Assembly: GCA_017442025.1 (NCBI GenBank)
Contig: JAFSBD010000085.1
Location: 1 to 7,536, forward strand
Reading direction: 5' to 3'
DNA length: 7,536 bases
From: Clostridia bacterium
GTDB taxonomy: Bacteria; Bacillota; Clostridia; Oscillospirales; QAKW01
Numbering within the stretch: position 1 is the first letter of the stretch; every line of letters begins with the position of its first letter. Under the pieces are notes generated by a model. The model was not told where the DNA came from and made no database searches. It saw only the letters and a program-made list of their open reading frames with translations. A program made the position numbers and the translations under genes. Shown here piece by piece: positions 1 through 6,133 of this stretch.

Positions 1-848
1 AGTTCCTCAGACGAAAAAGTATAGGTTTTGTCGCAAAAATGGCAGCAGAGTTCAACAGGATTTCCATCTTCAATCAGTTCGGCCAGATCCTTTTTGCCAA
101 GGCTTAGTAATACTTTTTCAGTTTTTTCTTTGGAACAATTGCAAGAATAGGATGCATTCCATCGCTCGTTAACATGATATGGGATACGATCCATTAATAT
201 GTTTGCGATTTCCTCATTGGAGGTATGCTCAAACATAGAGGATACGTTTGAAACCTTCTGAAGATTTTCCTCCAGGATCTCAATGGTTTCTTCATCTGCG
301 CCTGGTAACAGTTGCAGGATAAAACCGCCGGAAGATTTAACTGAATAATCACGGTCTACTAAAACGCCCAAGGCACAAACAGTAGGCGTTTGCTCACTGG
401 TTGCATAATAATGAGTAATATCTTCAGCAATTTCGCCACTGACAAGTTCTGTGCGGCTGACATAAGGTTCCCCTTCCCCATTATCTCGCAAAACGGTAAG
501 AGTTCCGAAACCGATCGCTCCGCTGACATCTAATTTTCCATGCTTATTTAAGGGGAGATCAACAATCGATACCCCGGGATAACCTTTAACGTTGCTTTTT
601 CGATCACCGGTTGCCAAAATGGTTTTAATCGGCCCATCCCCTTCGATTTGCAGAGTGATAAGGTCGGAATCATTTTTTAGTGTACGGCCCATGATAGCAG
701 TAGCAGTCAGTAAGCGGCCGAGAGCTGCTGTTACGACCGGTGCGGTTTTATGATAATCAAAAGCCTGTTGGACCAGCTCCTTTGTGTTTAAAAAATATCC
801 ACGTACCATTCCATTATCAGAAAGGATAGAAATGCCGGGGTTTTTCAT
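1..848 (-). CDS. hslO: Hsp33 redox-regulated chaperone, lacking only its last codons
   Basis: This encodes the cytosolic holdase Hsp33, which is inactive when reduced and zinc-bound and is switched on by oxidation and unfolding. The reading frame is open to the left edge and 282 residues are visible, so probably only a few C-terminal residues are missing. The N-terminal domain carries the family block VSGEIAEDITHYYATSEQTP (residues 136-155) and GGFILQLLPGA (174-184). The four zinc-binding cysteines are all present: CNC at 236-238 and CHFC at 269-272, with the spacing expected of the CxC...CxxC redox switch. The start ATG (846-848) is preceded by AAAGGAG (856-862) at 7 nt. The gene begins one base after the methyltransferase stop codon, and its ribosome binding site lies inside that gene's 3' end, so the two are probably translationally coupled. 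Identification is by motif and is firm; only the end is unseen. Confidence 0.96.
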   Translation of the reverse strand, partial: MKNPGISILSDNGMVRGYFLNTKELVQQAFDYHKTAPVVTAALGRLLTATAIMGRTLKNDSDLITLQIEGDGPIKTILATGDRKSNVKGYPGVSIVDLPLNKHGKLDVSGAIGFGTLTVLRDNGEGEPYVSRTELVSGEIAEDITHYYATSEQTPTVCALGVLVDRDYSVKSSGGFILQLLPGADEETIEILEENLQKVSNVSSMFEHTSNEEIANILMDRIPYHVNERWNASYSCNCSKEKTEKVLLSLGKKDLAELIEDGNPVELCCHFCDKTYTFSSEE

Positions 849-849
849 A

Positions 850-1593
850 TTAATTCTCCTTTATTGCGACAAATGTTAGACGTTGGGATCGCTCAACCGG
901 TAAGTTATCAGAATAATCGTCGACCATACATACTAATTTAAAATGATATTTATTAAGAAGCTCTCGGATATACTCAACAGAATAGTAGCGTTGAATTTGT
1001 TCTTCATCGGATCGCTGATAGGAGTTGCCGCTCTTAGAGAAGACGGAGAGTTTATGCCGACATAGATTTTCCTCAAATCGGCTGTGCCAGGTCATAAACA
1101 CATCCTCTTCGTCGTAGACAGCGCAATGACCATCCAATACATCTTGATATTTAGATAAAGAATTAATATCAAAGATCAACAATCCGTTAGGATTCAAATA
1201 GTTGTTGAACCAATGGAACAAGCGCTCCAGATCAGTCGTTTCAGTAAGATAATTCAAGGTATCCAAGGTAGACACAACGCAGTCAACGGTTCCGTAGAGT
1301 TCAAATTCGGGCAATTGCTGGCAAAGGAAAAGTGCTTTTTCCCCATTTTCTACCTCTTCACGTTTGTTAATGGCTTCCGAGAGCATCTCAACGCTTCCGT
1401 CAATACCGATCATATCATACCCTTTTTCAAGCAAGGCAAGGGTGAGTGTTCCGCTTCCGCATCCTATATCACAAACGAGACTTGCGGAAGGAAAAAACTC
1501 TTTGATTTTATGATCGATAAAATCGGCCATCTTATCGTAATCAGCGCCGACAAAACGATCGTAATATTTAGCCAAGGCGGTAAATTGATCCAT
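850..1593 (-). CDS. Class I SAM-dependent methyltransferase, YqeM-like, substrate unknown
   Basis: This is a 247-residue protein with a Rossmann-type methyltransferase fold. Motif I is VCDIGCGSG (residues 40-48), the SAM-binding core. The acidic residue of motif II is D65 in GIDGSVEML, and a motif IV-like strand follows at VDCVVSTLDTLNYL (103-116). The NPNGLLIFDIN segment (134-144) is typical of the next strand and turn. The N-terminus (YYDRFVGADYDK, 10-21) resembles the YqeM family found beside ribosome-assembly genes in Firmicutes, but I cannot assign a substrate. There is no signal peptide or membrane segment, so it should be cytosolic. The ATG at 1591-1593 has an AAGAGG ribosome binding site (1599-1604) overlapping the obgE stop codon. 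The 9-nt gap to obgE and the 1-nt gap to hslO make it the middle gene of a three-gene unit. A role in rRNA or ribosomal-protein modification is suggested by context only. Confidence 0.88.
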   Translation of the reverse strand: MDQFTALAKYYDRFVGADYDKMADFIDHKIKEFFPSASLVCDIGCGSGTLTLALLEKGYDMIGIDGSVEMLSEAINKREEVENGEKALFLCQQLPEFELYGTVDCVVSTLDTLNYLTETTDLERLFHWFNNYLNPNGLLIFDINSLSKYQDVLDGHCAVYDEEDVFMTWHSRFEENLCRHKLSVFSKSGNSYQRSDEEQIQRYYSVEYIRELLNKYHFKLVCMVDDYSDNLPVERSQRLTFVAIKEN

Positions 1594-1602
1594 AAATACC
1601 TC

Positions 1603-2871
1603 TTAACGAATATAATCGAATTCCAGATCCCCGATCTGAACAGGATCGCCTTCCTGGATACCCAGTTCTTCCAACTTATCAATAATACCGTTGCTCTGAA
1701 GAACACGCTGGAAGAAGTTCATAGACTCATAATCATCGAAATGAACGGTGTCAAGGATCTTAAAGAGCCATTCGCCCTCAACAATAAAGGTGCGGTTTTC
1801 TTTTCTAACCGTAAAGGCTTTATCCTTTTCAGAAGGAACGGCCGGCTTAACATATTCCGCTTCAAAAACCTTGGTTTTAGGCAGGGTTTCAAGCAATTCG
1901 CCGGTTTTACCCAGCAAGGGCTCCAAGCCATTTTTAGTTGCGGCAGAGATGCAGAAAACAGGATAACCCTTTGCTTCTACATGAGCGATAAAGCGTTCCT
2001 TCATTTCCTCATCGTAAACCGCATCACATTTATTGGCGACAACGATTTGAGGCAGGGCGGCTAATGTGGGCGAATAGGACTGAAGTTCCCTATTGATGAT
2101 TTCAAAATCCTCAATAGGGTCTCTCCCTTCTGTTCCTGCAACATCCACCAGATGAAGAAGCATTCTGCAACGCTCCACATGGCGCAAAAAGGCGGTTCCT
2201 AATCCGGCACCGCCTGCAGCACCTTCAATAATGCCGGGAATATCGGCGATAACATAGCCGTTTCCAAAATAATCAACAACACCAAGGTTCGGTGTCATGG
2301 TTGTAAAATGATAATTGGCGATTTTGGGTCTCGCAGAAGATACAACTGATAAGAAAGTAGATTTACCAACATTGGGAAAACCAATTAAGCCCACATCGGC
2401 AATCAGTTTCAATTCCAATTGGATATGAAATTCTTCGCCCGGTTGGCCGGGCTTGGCAAAACGAGGGATCTGACGTGTGGGAGTTGCAAAATGCTGGTTT
2501 CCCCACCCTCCGTTTCCGCCGCGTGCAGCGATAAAGGGCTGATCGTCGGAAAGATCCTTGATCAGCAAGCCTGTCTCAGCATCCTTGATCAAGGTGCCGA
2601 AGGGAACTTTAATGATCAAAGGAGGCGCACCGGCACCGGTGCACTGATTGGTCCCGCCGTTTTTGCCGTTTTCAGCAACATATTTTCTCTTATAGCGGAA
2701 ATCCATCAAAGTATTCAGATTACGGTCAGCCTTAAAGATAATGTCGCCGCCTCTGCCGCCGTCGCCACCGTCGGGACCGCCTGCATTAACATATTTTTCG
2801 CGGTGGAAAGCAACAGCACCATCGCCGCCTTTCCCTGCTTTGATCCATATTTTTGCAACATCAACAAACAT
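1603..2871 (-). CDS. obgE: Obg GTPase (ribosome assembly / stringent-response G protein)
   Basis: This encodes Obg/CgtA, an essential GTPase that associates with the 50S subunit, acts in late large-subunit assembly and links growth to nucleotide status. The 422-residue protein has the full three-domain layout. A glycine-rich Obg domain occupies about 1-158, with GGPDGGDGGRGGD at 31-43 and GGNGGWGNQHFATPTRQIP at 118-136. The G domain spans about 159-330: G1 is GFPNVGKST (164-172), the switch region is YHFTTMTPNLG (187-197), G3 is DIPG (210-213), G4 is NKCD (280-283) and G5 is SAA (309-311). A C-terminal OCT-type domain of about 90 residues ends in LEFDYIR. All nucleotide-binding motifs are intact. 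The ATG at 2869-2871 has AAAGGAG at 2883-2889, an unusually long 11 nt away. The gene follows the rpmA terminator by only about 35 nt and is followed after 9 nt by the methyltransferase gene. Confidence 0.98.
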   Translation of the reverse strand: MFVDVAKIWIKAGKGGDGAVAFHREKYVNAGGPDGGDGGRGGDIIFKADRNLNTLMDFRYKRKYVAENGKNGGTNQCTGAGAPPLIIKVPFGTLIKDAETGLLIKDLSDDQPFIAARGGNGGWGNQHFATPTRQIPRFAKPGQPGEEFHIQLELKLIADVGLIGFPNVGKSTFLSVVSSARPKIANYHFTTMTPNLGVVDYFGNGYVIADIPGIIEGAAGGAGLGTAFLRHVERCRMLLHLVDVAGTEGRDPIEDFEIINRELQSYSPTLAALPQIVVANKCDAVYDEEMKERFIAHVEAKGYPVFCISAATKNGLEPLLGKTGELLETLPKTKVFEAEYVKPAVPSEKDKAFTVRKENRTFIVEGEWLFKILDTVHFDDYESMNFFQRVLQSNGIIDKLEELGIQEGDPVQIGDLEFDYIR

Positions 2872-2875
2872 GATG

Positions 2876-2896
2876 CAATCGTCTCCTTTGCGATTG
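2876..2896 (-). promoter_or_regulatory. Hairpin presenting the obgE Shine-Dalgarno sequence in its loop
   Basis: On the transcript, CAATCG (2891-2896) can pair perfectly with CGATTG (2876-2881), leaving a 9-nt loop (2882-2890) that holds AAAGGAG. The ribosome binding site is 11 nt from the ATG. Six of those nucleotides form one arm of the hairpin, so folding would bring the site closer to the start codon. The pairing is seen directly; a regulatory role is inference. A 6-bp stem can occur by chance. Confidence 0.45.
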
Positions 2897-2906
2897 GATT
2901 TAAACG

Positions 2907-2936
2907 AAAAAAATCCCGGAAAGATCCGGGATTTTT
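2907..2936 (-). terminator. Intrinsic terminator after rpmA
   Basis: A 12-bp perfect stem (arms 2909-2920 and 2925-2936) with a 4-nt loop (2921-2924) and a TCCCGGA core lies 8 nt after the rpmA stop codon. Read on the minus strand, it ends in seven consecutive T residues (plus positions 2907-2913). This is a textbook rho-independent terminator for the rplU-prp-rpmA unit. The stem is flanked by T residues on the plus strand too, so it could also stop antisense transcription. It lies only 35 nt upstream of the obgE start codon. Confidence 0.93.
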
Positions 2937-2944
2937 ATGCTGAA

Positions 2945-3223
2945 TTACTCTACAGCGTAAACAGAAACCTTTTTTCTGTCGCGGCCAACACGCTCAAACT
3001 TCACTTTGCCGTCGATCAGAGCAAACAAAGAGTCGTTAGAAGCACGGCCTACATTGTTACCGGGATGGATCTTTGTCCCTCTCTGGGTAACCAGAATATT
3101 GCCGGCCAAAACAAACTGACCGTCGGCTCTCTTCACACCCAGGCGCTTGGATTCGGAATCTCTGCCGTTCTTGGTAGAGCCCATACCTTTTTTATGCGCA
3201 AAAAACTGAATATTAAACAACAT
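2945..3223 (-). CDS. rpmA: 50S ribosomal protein L27, precursor with cleavable N-terminal extension
   Basis: L27 is the large-subunit protein whose flexible N-terminus reaches the peptidyl transferase centre. The 92-residue product begins MLFNIQFFAHKKGMGSTKNG. The first eight residues are the Firmicutes-type prefix, and cleavage is expected between F8 and A9 to expose the AHKKG end that enters the catalytic centre. The body (GRDSESKRLGVKRADGQ and later GTKIHPGNNVGRASNDSLFA) is canonical L27. The mature form would have 84 residues. The ATG at 3221-3223 has a very strong ribosome binding site, GGAGGTG (3230-3236) at 6 nt, which overlaps the last codons and stop of prp. The gene starts 3 nt after prp ends, and an intrinsic terminator follows. 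In Staphylococcus the removal of this extension by Prp is established and needed for growth; here the same is inferred from the intact motif and neighbouring protease. Confidence 0.98.
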   Translation of the reverse strand: MLFNIQFFAHKKGMGSTKNGRDSESKRLGVKRADGQFVLAGNILVTQRGTKIHPGNNVGRASNDSLFALIDGKVKFERVGRDRKKVSVYAVE

Positions 3224-3226
3224 TTG

Positions 3227-3547
3227 TTACACCTCCATTATTTCAAGGTTAAAATACATTGCATAATCCTTTGCAATGCTCTTTCCCAGCTCAACCAAAA
3301 TCTCAATATGTTTTGAAAACTGAGCGTTTGGCTTCTTGCTGAAACATCGGATCAACGCAGCATCTTGATCAACAGTAAGCTGCATAGGAACCCGATCGAT
3401 TTTTTCACCGCAGTTGATGCAATACTGGACAGCGGTTGAAACAGCGGCGCATACAATGTCGCTCCCTGCTTCGGCATATCCGCTATGCCCTTCGCATTCA
3501 AAGCCGGTATAAAGCGTTCCTTTACGGTAGATCCTGAGGATCGTCAT
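3227..3547 (-). CDS. prp: Prp, cysteine protease that processes ribosomal protein L27 (YsxB family)
   Basis: This encodes a 106-residue cytosolic cysteine protease that trims the N-terminal extension of L27. The family's catalytic pair is clear: H21 in GHSGYA (20-25) and C33 in GSDIVCAAVS (28-37). The rest has the compact YsxB-like pattern, ending in LEIMEV. It lies between rplU (4-nt gap) and rpmA (3-nt gap), the arrangement seen in Firmicutes that carry extended L27, so enzyme and substrate are co-transcribed. The ATG at 3545-3547 has no good ribosome binding site: only GAAG (3557-3560) at about 9 nt. Translation is probably low or depends on ribosomes finishing rplU. The older annotation for this family is 'ribosomal-processing cysteine protease / DUF464'. 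Identification from motif plus context is secure. Confidence 0.95.
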   Translation of the reverse strand: MTILRIYRKGTLYTGFECEGHSGYAEAGSDIVCAAVSTAVQYCINCGEKIDRVPMQLTVDQDAALIRCFSKKPNAQFSKHIEILVELGKSIAKDYAMYFNLEIMEV

Positions 3548-3551
3548 AAAT

Positions 3552-3884
3552 TTATGCTTCAGCCTTGGGCGCGGTGGCGTTGATGGTATTGATCTGGATC
3601 TTGGTATAGGGCTGTCTGTGACCCTGCTTTCTGCGGTAGTTTTTCTTAGGCTTCATCTTATAAACGATGATCTTCTTTTCCTTACCGCTCTTGATCACGG
3701 TAGCCTCAACGGTAGCACCCTTAACATAGGGCTTACCTACCTTCAGCTTCTTGCCTTCGCCAACGCTTACAACCTTGTCAAAGGTAACAACACTGTCGTT
3801 TTCGGCGTCCAACTTCTCGATAAAAAGAGTGTCGCCTTCCTGCACTTTGTATTGCTTACCGCCGGTTTCAAAAATTGCGTACAT
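3552..3884 (-). CDS. rplU: 50S ribosomal protein L21
   Basis: L21 binds 23S rRNA in the large subunit. The product is 110 residues, beginning MYAIFETGGKQYKVQEGD, the standard L21 N-terminus. The basic rRNA-binding stretch KMKPKKNYRRKQGHRQPYT comes near the C-terminus. After the usual end of the family there are about eight extra residues rich in Ala, Pro and Lys (ATAPKAEA). The frame is open five codons further to a GTG at 3897-3899. The ATG at 3882-3884 is the better start because it gives the conserved N-terminus and has GAGGTG at 7 nt. It is the first gene of the rplU-prp-rpmA unit and is preceded by its own promoter and a structured leader. Confidence 0.97.
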   Translation of the reverse strand: MYAIFETGGKQYKVQEGDTLFIEKLDAENDSVVTFDKVVSVGEGKKLKVGKPYVKGATVEATVIKSGKEKKIIVYKMKPKKNYRRKQGHRQPYTKIQINTINATAPKAEA

Positions 3885-3891
3885 TACAAAG

Positions 3892-3897
3892 CACCTC
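3892..3897 (-). promoter_or_regulatory. rplU ribosome binding site (decides the start)
   Basis: GAGGTG lies 7 nt upstream of the ATG at 3882-3884. It overlaps the alternative GTG codon at 3897-3899 and so cannot serve it, which fixes the ATG as the rplU start. Confidence 0.85.
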
Positions 3898-3915
3898 ACT
3901 TTCTTAAAGAAAACT

Positions 3916-3957
3916 CGCTATGGCAGGTTGGTTTCCCATTAAGACCTGACATACGCG
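3916..3957 (-). ncRNA. Structured 5' leader of rplU, consistent with the L21 leader
   Basis: The leader begins close to the predicted transcription start (about 3960) and folds into one long hairpin. Pairs are 3955-3957 with 3916-3918, then 3950-3953 with 3919-3922 (G3954 bulged). A T/C mismatch (3949/3923) follows, then CAGGT (3944-3948) with ACCTG (3924-3928). A 5-nt bulge CTTAA (3939-3943) precedes the tip TGG/CCA (3936-3938 with 3929-3931), closed by a GAAA tetraloop (3932-3935). The location directly ahead of rplU and the bulged-hairpin form fit the L21 leader known from Firmicutes, thought to serve autogenous control by L21. The pairing is seen; assignment to that family rests on position and shape and was not scored against a covariance model. 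Confidence 0.72.
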
Positions 3958-3966
3958 GCTTAAAAG

Positions 3967-3995
3967 ATTATAACATACACATTTTGGAATGTCAA
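3967..3995 (-). promoter_or_regulatory. Full-consensus sigma-A promoter of rplU-prp-rpmA
   Basis: On the minus strand TTGACA (3990-3995) and TATAAT (3967-3972) both match consensus at all six positions, separated by exactly 17 bp (3973-3989). A TG one base upstream of the -10 box adds an extended -10. Transcription should start near 3959-3960, giving a leader of about 75 nt before the rplU ATG. The recN stop codon (TGA, 3992-3994) sits inside the -35 box. Such a strong promoter suits genes for abundant ribosomal proteins. Confidence 0.95.
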
Positions 3996-5671
3996 TCTTT
4001 ATTTTTATTATTAGTAATCATTTCTTCTGCACTCTTTAAAAGGGTGTCAGATAGTTCTTCACCGCCCATGATTCTGGCAATTTCGCGCACTCTCTCGTTT
4101 TGATCCAATTGGCATATCTGCGATTGAACGCGTCCATCTACCGTTGTTTTGGAAACTTTATAGTGATGATCGGCGCAGGCAGCAATCTGCGCAAGATGGG
4201 TAATTGAGAATACTTGCCGCTCCCCTGCTCCTGCATGGAGTTTTTTGCCGATCTTTTCGGCTGTTGCACCGGAAACGCCGGTATCGACTTCATCATAGAT
4301 GACGGTATCATAACTTTGGTTCAAAACGGATTTCATCGAAAGCATAATGCGGGAAAGTTCACCGCCGGAGGCAATTTTTGCCAATGGTCGAGGGGACTCC
4401 CCTGCATTGGCGGAGAGAAAGAACTCAACATGATCCTTACCGTTATCCCGATAACGGATTCCGCCACGCTCATTGAGACGATCCTCAACAATTACCTGAA
4501 ATTGAATTTTAGGCATATCCAGATATGCAAGTTCCTCCTGAAGGCTTTTCTTCATCTTAGTTGCCGCTTTTTTTCGTTGCTCTGAAAGTGTCTGCGCGCA
4601 TCGGTCTAAAACGGTGCGCGCTTCAATAAACTCTTTTTCAAGACCTTCGATATACTCTGCGCCTTGGTCCAGACGGTCAAATTCTTCGCGGTAATGCTTA
4701 CGGCAAGCCAGAACTTGCTCATCGGCAGGGCCGTATTTTTTCTTGATCTTATCCAACTCATCCAGGCGGGTTTCAATCTGATCGGGATCCATTTGTTCTC
4801 CTGCATAGTGGTCGAACAATTTACCGAGTTCCGCTCCGATATCGTCTAATTCGGCGGAAAGTTGCGCAAGGCGTTTTGAAAGTTCCTCGCCCTGGGGCAA
4901 ATTCTTTTCGACAGTAACAATGCTATCCAGCGCAATCTTGGCTTGCTGGGCAGCGGGCATTTCACTATCATAAATGGCATTGGCCGCCACATTCAATGCT
5001 TCGGTAATATCGGCGTTCAGCATCAAGTTCTTCCGCCGATTCATTAAATCATCGTATTCTCCCATCTTTAGATCGCAACGATCCAATTCTTCAAGATACG
5101 ATATAAGCTCTGCGCGACGCGTTTCTTTGTTTAATTCATCTTCTTTTGCTTTTGTCAAAGCATTTCGAAGTGCCTTGACCTTTGCGTATGCCTTGGAATA
5201 CTCTTCGCAACCTATGTTGCCAAATTCATCAAGATATCCAAGGTGACGGCGAGGATCCAGCAATAATACACCATCATGCTGACCGTGAATATTAATCAAG
5301 TGTTCGCCTAATTGTTTCAACAAAGAAACAACAACTGTTACACCGTTGATCCGCGCGTTATTTCGACCGTCTGCGCCGATTTTTCGATAGATGGCAATAT
5401 TACCATCGTCGTCGGGAGATAAATCGTTTTCACTTAATATCTCAAGAGCTTCTTTGGATAGGTCGCAAAAGCAAGCGCTGACAACTCCATACTCTGCCCC
5501 TGTTCGGATCAGGTTTTTGGATGCCTTATTTCCAAGTAGCAATTGAATGGAATCGATGATAATGCTTTTACCCGCACCGGTCTCTCCTGTTAGGACCGAA
5601 AACCCCTTTTGAAATTCAACATCCAGTTGATCAATAATTGCAATGTTTTCAATATGCAATGCAGTTAACAT
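3992..5671 (-). CDS. recN: DNA repair protein RecN (SMC-like ATPase)
   Basis: RecN is an SMC-related ATPase that acts early in recombinational repair of DNA double-strand breaks, gathering and tethering DNA ends. The 559-residue protein has split ATPase halves around a coiled-coil-rich middle. Walker A is GETGAGKS (29-36) and the Q-loop region is INIHGQHDG (126-134). The helical, charged middle spans about 155-380. The ABC signature is ASGGELS (434-440), Walker B is TVIYDEVDTG (456-465, with D460 and E461) and the switch histidine is in THLAQIA (491-497). All ATP-binding elements are intact. The ATG at 5669-5671 has AGGAG (5678-5682) at 6 nt, overlapping the argR TAG stop, and argR ends 9 nt upstream. 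No terminator is visible after recN, so transcripts may read on into rplU. Confidence 0.98.
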   Translation of the reverse strand: MLTALHIENIAIIDQLDVEFQKGFSVLTGETGAGKSIIIDSIQLLLGNKASKNLIRTGAEYGVVSACFCDLSKEALEILSENDLSPDDDGNIAIYRKIGADGRNNARINGVTVVVSLLKQLGEHLINIHGQHDGVLLLDPRRHLGYLDEFGNIGCEEYSKAYAKVKALRNALTKAKEDELNKETRRAELISYLEELDRCDLKMGEYDDLMNRRKNLMLNADITEALNVAANAIYDSEMPAAQQAKIALDSIVTVEKNLPQGEELSKRLAQLSAELDDIGAELGKLFDHYAGEQMDPDQIETRLDELDKIKKKYGPADEQVLACRKHYREEFDRLDQGAEYIEGLEKEFIEARTVLDRCAQTLSEQRKKAATKMKKSLQEELAYLDMPKIQFQVIVEDRLNERGGIRYRDNGKDHVEFFLSANAGESPRPLAKIASGGELSRIMLSMKSVLNQSYDTVIYDEVDTGVSGATAEKIGKKLHAGAGERQVFSITHLAQIAACADHHYKVSKTTVDGRVQSQICQLDQNERVREIARIMGGEELSDTLLKSAEEMITNNKNKD

Positions 5672-5680
5672 TCGATACTC

Positions 5681-6133
5681 CTATTCCCTTGCGCCGATAA
5701 GAAGGGCTCTGATTTTAACAGCGTATTCATTATTAAGGGTACAAATGAAAATAGTGTCGTCCCCCGCAATGGAACCGGCAACACCCTGGAGATGCATGCT
5801 ATCGATGGTTGCACACACTGCCCCCGCCATACCGGCATAGCATTTGACGATAACAAAGTTTTGCGCATTGATAACATCGATAATACCGTTATTTAGAATG
5901 GTGTTGGCGTGGACTTGTGTGGGCAACGGTGGAGTGCCCACTGCAGGTTTTACATAGCGGGTTTCTCTTCCGTCGGAAGCCTTACGCAAACCAAGTGCTT
6001 TAATATCGCGGGAGACCGTTGCTTGGGTTACGTTCCAGCCTTGCTCTTGCAGGATGGAAACCAGCATTTCCTGGGTAAAAACAGCTTGCTCATCAATGAT
6101 CTTGAGTATAGCCTCTTGCCTTAAATTTTTCAT
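5681..6133 (-). CDS. argR: Arginine repressor ArgR / AhrC
   Basis: This is the arginine-responsive transcriptional regulator. In the family it forms hexamers that repress arginine biosynthesis and, in Bacilli, activate arginine catabolism when arginine binds. The 150-residue length is normal. The N-terminal winged helix-turn-helix ends in the DNA-contacting TQATVSRDIKALGL (36-49, with S41-R42). The C-terminal oligomerisation and arginine-binding domain includes AGMAGAVCATID (100-111) and GSIAGDDTIFI (120-130, with the D125-D126 pair that contacts arginine). The start ATG overlaps the nadK stop as ATGA, and GGAGGA (6138-6143) lies just upstream, so nadK and argR are translationally coupled. 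Its position before recN is common in Firmicutes and does not imply that its targets are nearby. I saw no convincing ARG box in the window. Confidence 0.97.
   Translation of the reverse strand: MKNLRQEAILKIIDEQAVFTQEMLVSILQEQGWNVTQATVSRDIKALGLRKASDGRETRYVKPAVGTPPLPTQVHANTILNNGIIDVINAQNFVIVKCYAGMAGAVCATIDSMHLQGVAGSIAGDDTIFICTLNNEYAVKIRALLIGARE

Noticed and set aside
1213..2064. Plus-strand open frame of 283 codons across the methyltransferase and obgE
   Set aside because: It lies antisense to two strongly conserved genes, its product shows no recognisable motif, and it has no good ribosome binding site. It is a by-product of their codon use.
2633..2642. Palindrome GCACCGGTGC inside obgE
   Set aside because: It encodes part of the glycine-rich Obg domain, is short, and has no partner or regulatory context. 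It is best explained by Gly and Ala codons.
2895..2936. Possible own promoter for obgE (TTTAAAT near 2899-2905)
   Set aside because: The -10-like match is weak and any -35 would have to lie in the terminator stem, where no matching hexamer is found.
2419..3316. Two plus-strand open frames (174 and 191 codons) opposite obgE and rpmA
   Set aside because: Both run antisense to obgE and rpmA, cross the terminator, and encode no recognisable domain.
3885..3899. GTG start adding five residues to L21
   Set aside because: L21 begins MYAIFETGGKQ in the family, and the ribosome binding site GAGGTG overlaps the GTG, so it can only serve the ATG at 3882-3884.
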